Positions 1-8,573 are shown, counted from the stretch's first letter. The stretch: 64,000 bases of DNA from Planosporangium sp963837285 (GCA_963837285.1 CAWIMS010000005.1:248001-312000); one strand, 5' to 3'. Program-made: numbers and translations. The notes: generated from the sequence alone by a model not told the origin.

Positions 1-433
1 GCGTGATCTCGGCGAAAATCTCCTCCGCCATCCGCTCGGCCGCCTCGGCGACCGGCGTGGACAGGCCGAAGCCGTAGCCGGTGTCCTCGGCCTCGACGGC
101 GAACAGCACGAGCCGGGTTGGCAGCCGCCCGAGCACCCGGGCCAGTTCGACCGCCTCGCCGAGGTCGAGGCCGTGGGCGGCCCGGGACCGAACGCCTGGC
201 GGGTCGAACACGGTCAGCCGGTGGATCCGCCCCGGGTGGCACGGCTCGCTGCGAACCGCGTCGATCACGACGGCCAGGTCGGCGCCGTCCCACAGGTCCA
301 TCAGCTCGGTCGTCTCGCCCCGACTGACCGCCAGGACGGAGTCGGGCAGGCCGAACTCGCGCAGCCGGTCGACCACGTACGGCCCGAGGCCGTCGTCGCG
401 CCGGTACGGGTTGCCGACGCCGATGACGATCAT
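1..433 (-). CDS. [NiFe] hydrogenase maturation protease (3' end outside window)
   Basis: Endopeptidase of the HyaD/HycI family that would trim the C-terminal tail of the hydrogenase large subunit after nickel insertion, in the cytoplasm. The N-terminus carries the family motif GVGNPYRRDDGLGP, followed by an acidic pocket (VVIDAV, about residue 58) and a histidine in AHGLDLGEA that would complete the nickel-sensing site. The start ATG at 433 overlaps the stop of the large-subunit gene as ATGA, so it is translationally coupled to its own substrate. The reading frame stays open to the window edge (about 144 codons seen), so the last residues are missing. It is the last gene visible in the hydrogenase operon. 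Family assignment is firm; specificity for the adjacent hydrogenase is inferred from coupling. Confidence 0.9.
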   Translation of the reverse strand, partial: MIVIGVGNPYRRDDGLGPYVVDRLREFGLPDSVLAVSRGETTELMDLWDGADLAVVIDAVRSEPCHPGRIHRLTVFDPPGVRSRAAHGLDLGEAVELARVLGRLPTRLVLFAVEAEDTGYGFGLSTPVAEAAERMAEEIFAEIT

Positions 434-1728
434 GTGCGCTCCACCGTCAGGTCGAGGAAGTGGGTGGCGCAGGAGATGCACGGGTCATAGTTGCGGATGG
501 CCTGCTCGCAGGCGTGCGTGAGGGTGTGGTCGTCGAGGTCGAGCCGGGCGGCGACGAAGCGGCCCAGGTCGTGCTCGATGCTCGCCTGGTTCTGTGAGGT
601 GGGCGGCACGATGCGGGCGGTCGTGATGGTGCCGTCGGCGGCCAGTTCGTACCGGTGGAACAGGACTCCCCGCGGCGCCTCGGTGGCTCCGCAGCCGACC
701 CCGGCGCCCGGCGGCACCTCGATCGCCGGCCGGTCCGGCGGCTCGTACCCGTCGATGAGGCGCAGCGCCTCGTCGGCGGCGTACACCGTCTCCACCGCCC
801 GCACCACGATGCTCCGGAACGGGTTGCGGCAGTCGGCACCGAGGCCGGCTGCCGCGGCGGCCTCCTTCGCCAACGGCGACAGCCACTGGTGGCTCAAGGC
901 GTAGCGGGCGGTCGGGCCGCACAGGTACCGGCCGCGGCCGGCCAGCTGGGCGTGCAGGGCGGACGAGTGCGGCACCTGCTCCTCGATCACGTGCTCCGGG
1001 AACGCCTGGACCGGGAAGGTCAGCCCGCGATCGGTGGTCGGCACGCCGGAGTCGATCGCGTACCGTCCCGGCTCGACCAGGGCGAGCAGCTCGTGATCAT
1101 GCTCGAAGTCAGGGAACTCGAACCCGGCGACCCACTCCACGGTGGCGAGGGCATCGTCGCGGGCCCGCCGCAGCGGCTCCGTGAGCGTCGCCAGTTCGGC
1201 CCGGGTCGGTGCCCGGTAGAAGCCACCGATCCGGACGTTGACCGGGTGGATGGCGCGCCCGCCGAGCAGCGCGAGGATCGCGTTGCCGGCCTTCTTGAGC
1301 GCGAGTCCCCGCTCCACGGTCGCCTTGTGGTCGGCGGCCATCTCCACGACACCCGGGTAGCCGAGGAAGTCCGGCGCGTGCAGCAGGTAGATGTGCAGGG
1401 CATGGCTCTCGATCCACTCCCCGCAGTACAGCAGCCGGCGCAGGTCGGCCAGTGCCCCGTCGACGATCACCCCGCAGGCGTCCTCGATCGCCCGGCACGC
1501 CGACATCTGGTACGCGACCGGACAGATCCCGCAGATGCGGGCGGTGATGTCAGGCGGCTCGGTGTACGCGCGGCCGCGCAGCAGCGCCTCGAAGAACCGG
1601 GGCGGCTCGTAGATGTCCAGGCCGACGTCGGTGACCACGCCACGCTCCACCCGTACCCGCATCGCGCCCTCCCCCTCGACCCGGGCCAGGGCGGCGACAC
1701 GCAACGAGCGGTCCTCGCGATGCGTCAT
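430..1728 (-). CDS. hydA: Group 3b-type [NiFe] hydrogenase large (alpha) subunit
   Basis: Catalytic subunit that binds the NiFe(CN)2CO centre; with its partners it would couple H2 to NAD(P)+/NAD(P)H in the cytoplasm. The N-terminal ligand motif RICGICPVAYQMSA gives the first cysteine pair near residue 65. The C-terminal motif DPCISCATH gives the second pair, followed by only nine residues, the tail that the maturation protease removes. GCGATEAPRGVLFHRYE is the conserved proton/active-site loop. At 432 residues it matches group 3 large subunits, which are shorter than membrane-bound group 1 enzymes. It overlaps the small-subunit stop and the protease start by 4 bp each. Group 3b (sulfhydrogenase/Hyh) is inferred from the full set beta-gamma-delta-alpha in the operon; that class in Mycobacterium smegmatis is known to be hypoxia- and DosR-induced. 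Confidence 0.93.
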   Translation of the reverse strand: MTHREDRSLRVAALARVEGEGAMRVRVERGVVTDVGLDIYEPPRFFEALLRGRAYTEPPDITARICGICPVAYQMSACRAIEDACGVIVDGALADLRRLLYCGEWIESHALHIYLLHAPDFLGYPGVVEMAADHKATVERGLALKKAGNAILALLGGRAIHPVNVRIGGFYRAPTRAELATLTEPLRRARDDALATVEWVAGFEFPDFEHDHELLALVEPGRYAIDSGVPTTDRGLTFPVQAFPEHVIEEQVPHSSALHAQLAGRGRYLCGPTARYALSHQWLSPLAKEAAAAAGLGADCRNPFRSIVVRAVETVYAADEALRLIDGYEPPDRPAIEVPPGAGVGCGATEAPRGVLFHRYELAADGTITTARIVPPTSQNQASIEHDLGRFVAARLDLDDHTLTHACEQAIRNYDPCISCATHFLDLTVERT

Positions 1729-2477
1729 GGGATCACCTTATGGAATGCCGCCACGTTGAACGTCGCGAACACGCGTTTGATCGCATCGTCGTCCATGCCG
1801 GTCGCGCGGAGCTGGGCGGTCAGCGCCGGCACGTTCACCGTCGCCGCCGGCCCGAAGCAGCCGTAGCAGCCACGCCCGTATGCCGGGCAGAGGGCACCGC
1901 AGCCGGCCGCGGTCACCGGTCCCAGGCAGGGGGTCCGGTTCGCGACCATGACGCAGGTGGTGCCGCGCGCCTTGCACTCGAAGCAGACGCTGTGCAGCGG
2001 AAGGTTGGGGCGCCGGCCGGTCAGGAGCGCGGTGAGCGTGTCCAGCAGTTGCCGCCGGTCGATCGGGCAGCCGCGCAGCTCGACGTCCACCGGTACGTGG
2101 GCGGAGATCGGTGTCGACTCGGCGAGCGTGGAGATGTAGTCCGGCCGGGCGTACACAATGGACCGGAACTCGTCGACGTCGGCGAAGTTGCGCAGCGCCT
2201 GGACGCCACCCGCCGTCGCGCAGGCTCCGATCGTAACCACGATCCGGGACTGTTCCCGAACGCGGCGGATCCGCTCCGCGTCGGCCGACGTGGTGATCGA
2301 GCCCTCGACCAGCGACACGTCGTACGGCCCCTCGACCACGGCGCGCGAGGCTTCCAGGAAATGCGCGATGCGTACCGCACCGGCGATCTGGAGCAGCTCG
2401 TCCTCACAGTCCAGTAACGACAGCTGGCAGCCGTCGCAGGACGCGAACTTCCACACCGCCAGCGTGGGTGCTTGCAT
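1725..2477 (-). CDS. hydD: [NiFe] hydrogenase small (delta) subunit
   Basis: Electron-transfer subunit of the hydrogenase, 250 residues. The start MQAPTLAVWKFASCDGCQ was chosen because its ATG at 2477 overlaps the stop of the upstream flavin subunit (ATGA); longer in-frame extensions run into that gene. SCDGCQLSLLDC supplies the first ligands of the proximal 4Fe-4S cluster, with TIGACA and ELRGCPI completing it. The C-terminal cysteine-rich stretch (CFECKARGTTC, PCLGPVTAAGCGALC, GCYGCFGP) would hold two further clusters, as in group 3 soluble hydrogenases. There is no twin-arginine signal, in line with a cytoplasmic enzyme. Confidence 0.92.
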   Translation of the reverse strand: MQAPTLAVWKFASCDGCQLSLLDCEDELLQIAGAVRIAHFLEASRAVVEGPYDVSLVEGSITTSADAERIRRVREQSRIVVTIGACATAGGVQALRNFADVDEFRSIVYARPDYISTLAESTPISAHVPVDVELRGCPIDRRQLLDTLTALLTGRRPNLPLHSVCFECKARGTTCVMVANRTPCLGPVTAAGCGALCPAYGRGCYGCFGPAATVNVPALTAQLRATGMDDDAIKRVFATFNVAAFHKVIP

Positions 2478-3289
2478 CACAACTCCTTCACGGTCATCAG
2501 CGGCTCGGCCCGGTCGTAGCCGACCACCGGGCCGTCCCGGCACACCAGCAGCGGGCCGAGCTGGCAGTGCCCGCACAGGGCGACGCCACACCGCATGTTG
2601 CGCTCCAGCGAGACCCGGATCGCCGGGCGCGGCACGCCGCGGTCGATCAGCCCCCGCGCGGCGAACCGCATCATCACCTCGGGACCGCAGACGAAACCGG
2701 TCGCCGCGCCCGGATCGAGATCGAGGTCGCCCATCAGCGTGGTGACCACCCCGACGTGCCCTTGCCAGCCGACACCGGCGCGGTCCACGGTGACCCGGAC
2801 GTCCGCGCCACCGGCCCGCCACACGTCGTACTCGCCCGGGTAGAGCAGGTCGGCCGGGGTCCGGGCGCCGATCAGGACGAACACATTCCGGTACCGGTTC
2901 CGCTCACGCAGCGCGTGCTGGACCACGGGGCGCAGCGGTGCCAGGCCGATCCCACCGGCGACGATCACCAGGTCGTGGTGGCGCGGCGCGGGCAGCCCCC
3001 AGTCGGTACCGAACGGGCCCCGGATGCCGAGCACCTGCCCGACCGACGCGTCGTGGAGCGCCCGGGTGACCGCGCCGACCGCGCGCAGGGTGTGCACCAG
3101 CCCGACCGGCCCGCCCAGCCGGCTGACCGAGATCGGCACCTCACCGACCCCGAAGGCGTACATCATGCTGAACTGACCCGGCAGTGGGGGCGGGATCGCC
3201 CCGGCCACCGGCTGGAGGGTGAGCGTCGCGGTGTCGGTGGTCTCCTGCCGCCGCTCGACGATCCGATACGGCAGTGGCGTCATCGTCAT
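2477..3289 (-). CDS. hydG: Hydrogenase FAD/NAD(P)-binding gamma subunit
   Basis: Ferredoxin-NADP reductase-like subunit (270 residues) that passes electrons between the iron-sulfur chain and NAD(P). An N-terminal FAD-binding barrel (PGQFSMMYAFG, then ISVS) precedes the nucleotide-binding domain with IVAGGIGLAPLRP. The C-terminus has the cysteine array CGVALCGHCQLGPLLVC, a 2Fe-2S site typical of HydG/dihydroorotate dehydrogenase B electron-transfer subunits. The start at 3289 overlaps the stop of the CNMP gene (ATGA); a second ATG two codons downstream is also possible. It lies between the CNMP protein and the small subunit in a tightly overlapping operon. Confidence 0.92.
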   Translation of the reverse strand: MTMTPLPYRIVERRQETTDTATLTLQPVAGAIPPPLPGQFSMMYAFGVGEVPISVSRLGGPVGLVHTLRAVGAVTRALHDASVGQVLGIRGPFGTDWGLPAPRHHDLVIVAGGIGLAPLRPVVQHALRERNRYRNVFVLIGARTPADLLYPGEYDVWRAGGADVRVTVDRAGVGWQGHVGVVTTLMGDLDLDPGAATGFVCGPEVMMRFAARGLIDRGVPRPAIRVSLERNMRCGVALCGHCQLGPLLVCRDGPVVGYDRAEPLMTVKEL

Positions 3290-3747
3290 GTCGGCACCCG
3301 GTACAGGTCGAGCAGCCGCAGCCGGGTGGATTGCAGCCGCTCCAGCATCACCTGCATGAATCGGGTGGACAGCTCGTAGCCGAGTGCGGGGTCCCTGGCG
3401 CACAGCTGCCGCACGCCGGGACCGTCGAGTTCGATGGTCAGCGTCGTCTCCAGTGCCACCGCGCCGAAGTGCCACTGATACGGCGGGAACAGCCAGGACC
3501 AGCCGAGGACCGCGCCGGAGCCGATCGTCTCGATGATCATGTCGCCCCGACCGGGGGCGTGGGTGTCCAGGTTGACCCGGCCGCGTTGGATCAACCAGAA
3601 CCGGTCGGCCGGCGATCCTTCCCGGAAGATCCGCTTGCCGCCGTGGAAGACGGCCCGCTTCGACCAGCGCGACAGCCGGTCGAGTTGGTCGTCGCTGAGT
3701 CCGGTGAGGAACGGCTGGACGGCGAGCAGGTCGTATGCGGTATCCAT
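3286..3747 (-). CDS. Stand-alone cyclic-nucleotide-binding-domain protein in the hydrogenase operon
   Basis: A 153-residue protein consisting of a CNMP/CAP_ED beta-barrel only: the glycine-rich core (EGSPADRFWLIQRGRVNLD, residues about 45-63) and the GSGAVLGWSWLFPP loop at about 78-91 stand where the phosphate-binding cassette lies. After the C-helix the protein ends (LLDLYRVPT) with no helix-turn-helix, so it is not a complete Crp/Fnr transcription factor. It sits between hydB and hydG, overlapping hydG by 4 bp and lying 2 bp downstream of hydB, so it is probably made in step with the hydrogenase. A regulatory or sensor subunit of the complex is an inference. Whether it binds cAMP cannot be told, because the canonical Arg of the cassette is not obvious. 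Confidence 0.85.
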   Translation of the reverse strand: MDTAYDLLAVQPFLTGLSDDQLDRLSRWSKRAVFHGGKRIFREGSPADRFWLIQRGRVNLDTHAPGRGDMIIETIGSGAVLGWSWLFPPYQWHFGAVALETTLTIELDGPGVRQLCARDPALGYELSTRFMQVMLERLQSTRLRLLDLYRVPT

Positions 3748-3749
3748 GA

Positions 3750-4859
3750 CTATCCTCCAGTGCTGTTAGCCGCGTCCGCGCCGGCCTCGGCGGCGAGCGC
3801 GTGGGCCTCCTCGGTGATGTCGATGCCGACCGGGCACCAGACGATGCACCGGCCGCAGCCCACGCACCCGGACTCGCCGAACTGGTCGTGCCAGGTGCCG
3901 AGCTTGTGGGTAAGCCACTGGCGGTACCGGCTGCGCGGCGACGTGCGGACAGGGCCGCCGTGCAGGTACGAGAAGTCCAGGTCGAAGCAGGAGTCCCAGC
4001 GCAGCCAGCGCTGGGCGATGTCGCCGGTCAAGTCGGTGGTGTCCTCGACGGTGGTGCAGAAGCAGGTGGGGCAGACCATCGTGCAGTTGCCGCAGGACAG
4101 GCAGCGGGCCGCGACGTCGTCCCAGCGGGCCGCCTCCAGCGTGCCGGCGAGCAGGTCACGAAGGTCGGCCGCGGGTAGGGTGCGCCCCATCCGGTCGGCC
4201 GCCAGCGCGACCGCCTCCCGGGCCCGGCCGGCCACCTCGGGCTCGCACAGCTCGTAGGGCAGCCGGTCGAGCAGCCGCCAGCCGCCGTCGGAGCCCGCGT
4301 CCACCACGTACCCATCGGGTAGCTCGGTGAGCGCGAGGTCGTAACCGGGCCCGGCATCCGGACCGGTGCCGGCCGACACGCAGAAGCAGGTCTCCCCCGG
4401 CTCGGTGCAGTTCACCGCGACGATGAACGCCTGTTCCCGGCGTCGGGCGTACCCGCTGCCGGGCGTACCGAGAATCCGGTCCTGGATCGCGATCGCCTTG
4501 AGGTCGCAGCCCCGCACGCCGAGGAACGCGTACCGGGGCGCTTCCTCCTCCGGTTCGGTGACCGTGAACCCGCTGTCGCCGTTTCTGCGGGCTGTCCACA
4601 GTTCGGTGCGCGCGGGATGCAGGTACGACTTCCACGACTGCGGCCCGGCGGAGTTCGCGAACGCCGCGGTATCGTCGCGGCGACGCAGCTGGTAGCCACC
4701 TGGCTGGAGGGTGACTCCCCATCCGTACGGCAGCGCGGCCGCGGACTCGATCTCGGCCAGCACGATCGCGTTGTCGCGGACGGTGGGGCCGATGACACGG
4801 TACCCGTCGTCACGCAGAGTAGCGACGAGCGGCTCCAGTGAGTTCAACATCACGGGCAT
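3750..4859 (-). CDS. hydB: Hydrogenase iron-sulfur beta subunit (4Fe-4S dicluster)
   Basis: Electron-transfer subunit (369 residues from the preferred start) of the sulfhydrogenase/Hyh class. Near residues 235-255 it has CLSCGNCTMVCPTCFC and near 325-340 CVGCGRCIVWCP, two 4Fe-4S binding motifs. The N-terminal half is the HydB/AsrA-like domain, with GCDLKAIAIQDRI and further cysteines CTEPGETCFCVSAG. The ORF is open from 4889, but GGAGGG at 4869-4874 lies 9 nt before the ATG at 4859, so MPVMLNSLEP is taken as the start. It is the first gene of the hydrogenase operon and has a DosR-like box 57 bp upstream. Confidence 0.9.
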   Translation of the reverse strand: MPVMLNSLEPLVATLRDDGYRVIGPTVRDNAIVLAEIESAAALPYGWGVTLQPGGYQLRRRDDTAAFANSAGPQSWKSYLHPARTELWTARRNGDSGFTVTEPEEEAPRYAFLGVRGCDLKAIAIQDRILGTPGSGYARRREQAFIVAVNCTEPGETCFCVSAGTGPDAGPGYDLALTELPDGYVVDAGSDGGWRLLDRLPYELCEPEVAGRAREAVALAADRMGRTLPAADLRDLLAGTLEAARWDDVAARCLSCGNCTMVCPTCFCTTVEDTTDLTGDIAQRWLRWDSCFDLDFSYLHGGPVRTSPRSRYRQWLTHKLGTWHDQFGESGCVGCGRCIVWCPVGIDITEEAHALAAEAGADAANSTGG

Positions 4860-4916
4860 CGCACGCATCCCTCCGGTTGATACGTCCATCCGACCCCACC
4901 CGGTGGCTGCCGGGGA

Positions 4917-4930
4917 GGGCCGAAAGTCCC
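4917..4930 (-). promoter_or_regulatory. DosR-like box upstream of the hydrogenase operon
   Basis: The plus strand reads GGGCCGAAAGTCCC, a full match to the pattern GGGNC-N4-GNCCC with the AT-containing GAA core shared by most boxes in this window. It ends 57 bp from the hydB start codon, the spacing also seen at several other genes here. Confidence 0.7.
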
Positions 4931-4971
4931 GCGCTCGCGGTCGCTATGCCCCGCGGGCCCGATCCGATGCC

Positions 4972-5958
4972 TCAGTTGACCTGGACGTCGGCGACGGGTC
5001 GGCGGGGGCTGTGCGGGGTGCTGGTGGCGTACCCGAAGCGCAGCAGCATCTGCGGGGTGTCGTGGCGGGTCATCGCCTTGCGGAGGTGGGCGCGGATGCC
5101 GGGGACCTCGATCGGCTGGGAGAACATCGACGCGGCCAGCCCGAGGTCGGTCGCGGTCAGCAGCACCCGTTGCAGTATCTGCCCGGCCTGGACCTGGTCG
5201 GCCGGCCAGTCCCCGGCGGTACCGATGACGGCCAGCAACGGCTCCCGCTCGTAGTCGCGGTGCCCGGCCAGCTCACGGCCGCCGAAGTCGCGGCGGGCCA
5301 GCAACTCGTGCGGCTGCGGCGCCGGTCCCCCGGCCGCGGTGAGCACCCCGTCGGCGGCGGTACGGTCCCGGCGCGTCCACGCCGTCAGCTCGGCCATGTA
5401 CGCGTCGTCGTGGCGCAACGCCCGGTCGGCGACCCGGACCATCTCCGCGGCCACCTCCACCGCGACCGGCCCGATCAGCAGACTCAGCGACCCGTCCTCG
5501 GCCCGGGCCGCCGCGATCAACTCCGACCGGACCGCCGCCGGTACCGGCTTGTCCAGGAACGGGGCGCGGTTGCTGTGCCGCCGCCCGATCGCCTGGCACA
5601 GCCGGCCCTCCACCGGCAGCGCCGGCCGCGGCCGAGCCGGGGTCAGCCGGGCCAGCAACTCCGGTTCGTCCGGATCCGGCAGCACCCGCACCACCGCCGG
5701 CGTGCCCTCGCTCGCGAGCGCGAGCCGCAGGTTGAACAGCGCCGCCCCACACCCGACCCGCGACGCCCAGCCGGTCGCGTCCGACACCGGCAACCGCCGC
5801 CCCGGATCCACCAGCACATCGACGTGATCCGGGCCCAGCCGAAACCGCCACGGCTGACTGTTATGCATCGACGGCGCAAGCACCGCAGCCTCGACAGCCG
5901 CCTCGAACGCGGTCTGTTCCAACCAGGTCATCGCTCCCACCCCCATGCCGAGGGACAT
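4972..5958 (-). CDS. Acg-family nitroreductase-like flavoprotein
   Basis: Nitroreductase-fold protein (328 residues from the first ATG; 319 from the alternative ATG at 5931, which has GGGGGTGGGAG just upstream). Diagnostic features are the N-terminal SMHNSQPWRF and, mid-protein, RRHSNRAPFLDKPVP, as in the actinobacterial Acg/Rv2032 and Rv3131 group. The C-terminus (LLRFGYATSTPHSPRRPV) is the usual end. In Mycobacterium tuberculosis the Acg-type proteins belong to the DosR regulon and may sequester flavin rather than reduce substrates; which applies here is unknown. It is monocistronic, facing away from GAPDH, with a box-like sequence at 6009-6022. Confidence 0.87.
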   Translation of the reverse strand: MSLGMGVGAMTWLEQTAFEAAVEAAVLAPSMHNSQPWRFRLGPDHVDVLVDPGRRLPVSDATGWASRVGCGAALFNLRLALASEGTPAVVRVLPDPDEPELLARLTPARPRPALPVEGRLCQAIGRRHSNRAPFLDKPVPAAVRSELIAAARAEDGSLSLLIGPVAVEVAAEMVRVADRALRHDDAYMAELTAWTRRDRTAADGVLTAAGGPAPQPHELLARRDFGGRELAGHRDYEREPLLAVIGTAGDWPADQVQAGQILQRVLLTATDLGLAASMFSQPIEVPGIRAHLRKAMTRHDTPQMLLRFGYATSTPHSPRRPVADVQVN

Positions 5959-6008
5959 GTCTTCGTTGTCTCACCGTCAACCCTGCTGTCGTCTCGCAGC
6001 CGCGTGCA

Positions 6009-6022
6009 GAGCCGTTCGACCC
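6009..6022 (-). promoter_or_regulatory. Possible DosR-like box for the nitroreductase gene
   Basis: On the minus strand it reads GGGTCGAACGGCTC: one mismatch to GGGNC-N4-GNCCC, with the GAA core. It lies 50 bp from the first ATG of the nitroreductase gene (77 bp from the second). Weaker than the other boxes. Confidence 0.4.
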
Positions 6023-6121
6023 CTTGTGACCAGGCCCGGTGACCTGGCCGTCCCGCGGCGTCAAATCCCACGGTCGTTACCCACCGGTAGGCCACCGGGT
6101 GGCCCGAGTACCTGTACCAAC

Positions 6122-6135
6122 GGGTCCTTCGACCC
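6122..6135 (+). promoter_or_regulatory. DosR-like box upstream of GAPDH
   Basis: GGGTCCTTCGACCC, a full match to GGGNC-N4-GNCCC with the TTC core, 53 bp before the gap start codon. Confidence 0.65.
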
Positions 6136-6188
6136 TGCCGGTGCACGCGCGGCGTGCCGCACGCTGGCGTTGATCGAAGGAGGAGATC

Positions 6189-7199
6189 ATGGGATACCGC
6201 GTAGCGATCAATGGATTCGGCCGGATCGGCCGTGACTACCTGCGTTGCCTGGTCGACCGGGGTCTGTTCGACACCTCGGTGACCATCGTGGGTGTCAACG
6301 ACCTGTGGGACGCCGGCACGCTGGCGCACCTGCTGGAGTACGACTCGACGTTCGGCCGGCTGGGTCATCGGGTCGACCACGACGACAGTGGCCTCCACCT
6401 CGCGGACACCCGCATTCCACTGTGGAAGGAGAAGGACCCCGCGGTCCTGCCGTGGGCGGAGCTGGACGTCGACCTGGTCATCGAGTCGACCGGCAAGTTC
6501 CGCACCCGCGACGACGCGGCCAGGCATCTCAAGGCCGGCGCCCGCCGGGTGCTCATCTCCGCACCCGGCAAGCAGGTCGACGCCACCGTGGTGCTCGGTG
6601 TCAACGACGAGGCGTTCGACCCGGCCCGGCACGAGATCGTGTCGGCCGCGTCCTGCACGACCAACTGCGCCGCCCCGATGGCCGCCGTGCTGCACCGGGC
6701 GTTCGGCATCGAACGCGGGTACCTGACGACAGTGCACGCGTACACCAACGACCAGGTCATCCTGGACACCCCGCACAAGGATCCGCGGCGCGCCCGGGCA
6801 GCGGCGGTCAACATCATCCCGACCAGCACCGGAGCCGCGAAGGCGATCGGGCTGGTGCTGCCCGAGCTGGCCGGCCGGTTCGACGGCGTGGCCCTGCGGG
6901 TGCCGGTCGAGGACGCGTCCCTGACGGACATGACCTGCCAGCTGGCACGGTCCGTGTCGGCGGACGAGGTCAACGCCGCGTTCGCCGAGGCCGCCACCCG
7001 GATGGGCGGGATCATCCGGTACACCACCGCTCCGGTGGTGTCCCGCGACATCATCGGCGACCCCGCCTCGTGCGTGTTCGACGCCGGACTGACCCAGGCC
7101 GGCGGATCGCTGGTGAAGGTCTTCGGCTGGTACGACAACGAGTGGGGCTACACCAGCCGGCTGGTCGATCTCACCGAGCTGATGGCGAGCGCCAGTTAG
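6189..7199 (+). CDS. gap: Glyceraldehyde-3-phosphate dehydrogenase, type I
   Basis: Phosphorylating GAPDH of glycolysis (336 residues, normal length). The NAD-binding start MGYRVAINGFGRIGRD, the catalytic cysteine in SAASCTTNCAAP (about residue 157) and the C-terminal WYDNEWGYTSRLVDL are all intact. HAYTNDQ supplies the catalytic histidine. The start has AAGGAGGAGATC just upstream. It is flanked by box-like elements on both sides and lies next to stress genes rather than pgk/tpi, so it is likely an accessory, conditionally expressed paralogue; that is inference from context. Confidence 0.95.
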   Translation: MGYRVAINGFGRIGRDYLRCLVDRGLFDTSVTIVGVNDLWDAGTLAHLLEYDSTFGRLGHRVDHDDSGLHLADTRIPLWKEKDPAVLPWAELDVDLVIESTGKFRTRDDAARHLKAGARRVLISAPGKQVDATVVLGVNDEAFDPARHEIVSAASCTTNCAAPMAAVLHRAFGIERGYLTTVHAYTNDQVILDTPHKDPRRARAAAVNIIPTSTGAAKAIGLVLPELAGRFDGVALRVPVEDASLTDMTCQLARSVSADEVNAAFAEAATRMGGIIRYTTAPVVSRDIIGDPASCVFDAGLTQAGGSLVKVFGWYDNEWGYTSRLVDLTELMASAS

Positions 7200-7219
7200 G
7201 TCTGATTGCTCCGGCCGGC

Positions 7220-7233
7220 GGGACCTTCTGCCC
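7220..7233 (+). promoter_or_regulatory. DosR-like box before the membrane protein-USP-MBL operon
   Basis: GGGACCTTCTGCCC: one position off the symmetric pattern, retaining the GGGAC half and TTC core, 52 bp before the ATG at 7286. Confidence 0.5.
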
Positions 7234-7285
7234 TTACCGTGCGCCGACGTCCGGCACACGGTGAAGGGAGAAGGAGGTGGGCACC

Positions 7286-7675
7286 ATGAGACTGACCTGG
7301 AGAGACACCATGGCCACGGTGCTGACCGCCGGTATCGTGGCCAGCTACGCCGCGTTCCTGGCCGGCGAGAACCTGCCGCTGGTCTCCGGTGCGCGGGTAC
7401 TCGCCGGACTGATCCTGGTCGTGGGCCTGGTCGCCTGCGCCGTTGGCAGCACCGCGATGACCACGGGTGCCTCGGCCGGATTGACCGTCTACGTAGGAGG
7501 CACGCTCGGCGCCGCGGCGTTCCTGGCCGCGCTGGTCACGATGGTCACCGGCGCCGCGAGCACGCTGGCGATCCTGGTGGGCGCCACGGTCGCGCTGTGG
7601 CTGTTCGCGACGGTCCGGCACGCGGTCACCCGGACCACGACATCCGACCGCGAACTGGCCGGACGAAGGCCGTGA
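7286..7675 (+). CDS. Small four-helix membrane protein of unknown function
   Basis: Predicted integral membrane protein of 129 residues with about four hydrophobic segments (near residues 10-27, 37-56, 62-85 and 92-112) and a short basic tail ending RELAGRRP. I do not recognise a catalytic motif. The ATG at 7286 is preferred to the GTG at 7277 because GGAGG lies 8 nt before it. It is the first gene of a likely operon with a USP (13 bp downstream) and a beta-CASP protein, behind a box-like element, so a role in the same stress response is likely. Confidence 0.8.
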   Translation: MRLTWRDTMATVLTAGIVASYAAFLAGENLPLVSGARVLAGLILVVGLVACAVGSTAMTTGASAGLTVYVGGTLGAAAFLAALVTMVTGAASTLAILVGATVALWLFATVRHAVTRTTTSDRELAGRRP

Positions 7676-7688
7676 TACGGAGGCAACA

Positions 7689-8573
7689 ATGAACACCGAA
7701 GCCAAACCCATCGTCGTCGGCGTCGACGACTCACCGCCGTCGTACACCGCGCTCGACTGGGCGATCGCCGAGGCGACCCGCCGCCAGGCACCGCTGCGGC
7801 TGGTACACGTCGTCGAGCCACCTCACCACGGGTTGGTGCCGCTGGTCCGGCCCACCGCCGAAACCGCCGGCACCTCCGCCGCCAACAATGCGGTCCGAGC
7901 GCTGGAGCGGGCTTCCGAAACGATCCCGAACGTGACCGTGGCGAGCATCGACGGCGCGCCCGCTGACGTTCTCATCGAGGAATCGGCAGGTGCGAGCCTG
8001 GTCGTCGTCGGCAACCGAGGTTTGGGCGGATTCCGCGGCCTGCTGGCCGGTTCGGTCAGCGTGCAGACCGCGGCCCACGCCCGCTGCCCGGTCGTCGTGG
8101 TCCGCCCGCACGCGCCGGAGTCGGCGTCGCCCGGACCCGAGCGGCACGGCGTCGGCCGGATCGTGGTCGGCACGGACTGCTCCGAACGGTCCGACCGTGC
8201 GGTCGCGTTCGCCTTCGAGGAGGCGCAGTTGCGTGGCATCGGTCTGACGCTGGTGCATGCGTGGCACTACCCGGTGTCGAGCAGCCCGGGTGAAATGGTC
8301 TTCGCGGTCGTCAACCGTACCGACCTGGCCGACATGGAGAACAACCTGGTGGCCAAGTCCATCGCCGAGCATCGCGAAGCCCATCCGGGCGTACCGGTCC
8401 AGCAGGTCCTCGCCCAGGGCAACGCCGCCGCGGTCCTCGTGCACGAGTCCTTCGGCGCCGACCTGCTCGTCGTCGGCTCGCGCGGGCACGGCGGCTTCAC
8501 CGGCCTGCTGCTCGGTTCGGTGAGCGACGCCGTGATCCGTCACGCGGGCTGCCCCGTCGCCGTGGTCCGCTGA
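7689..8573 (+). CDS. Universal stress protein, tandem USP domains
   Basis: Two USP folds in 294 residues. Each has the ATP-binding signature G-x2-G-x9-G-S: GNRGLGGFRGLLAGS in the first half and GSRGHGGFTGLLLGS in the second. The N-terminal VVGVDDSPPSYTALDW strand-loop carries the adenine-site aspartate. Layout and length match mycobacterial Rv2623/Rv1996-type proteins, which bind ATP and influence dormancy growth. The SD GGAGG lies 5 nt before the ATG. It is closely related to the USP at 57671 (same length, same motif spacing), indicating duplication within this island. Confidence 0.93.
   Translation: MNTEAKPIVVGVDDSPPSYTALDWAIAEATRRQAPLRLVHVVEPPHHGLVPLVRPTAETAGTSAANNAVRALERASETIPNVTVASIDGAPADVLIEESAGASLVVVGNRGLGGFRGLLAGSVSVQTAAHARCPVVVVRPHAPESASPGPERHGVGRIVVGTDCSERSDRAVAFAFEEAQLRGIGLTLVHAWHYPVSSSPGEMVFAVVNRTDLADMENNLVAKSIAEHREAHPGVPVQQVLAQGNAAAVLVHESFGADLLVVGSRGHGGFTGLLLGSVSDAVIRHAGCPVAVVR

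Noticed and set aside
5928..7259. A 443-codon minus-strand frame over GAPDH
   Set aside because: Antisense to a textbook GAPDH; translation has no domain character.
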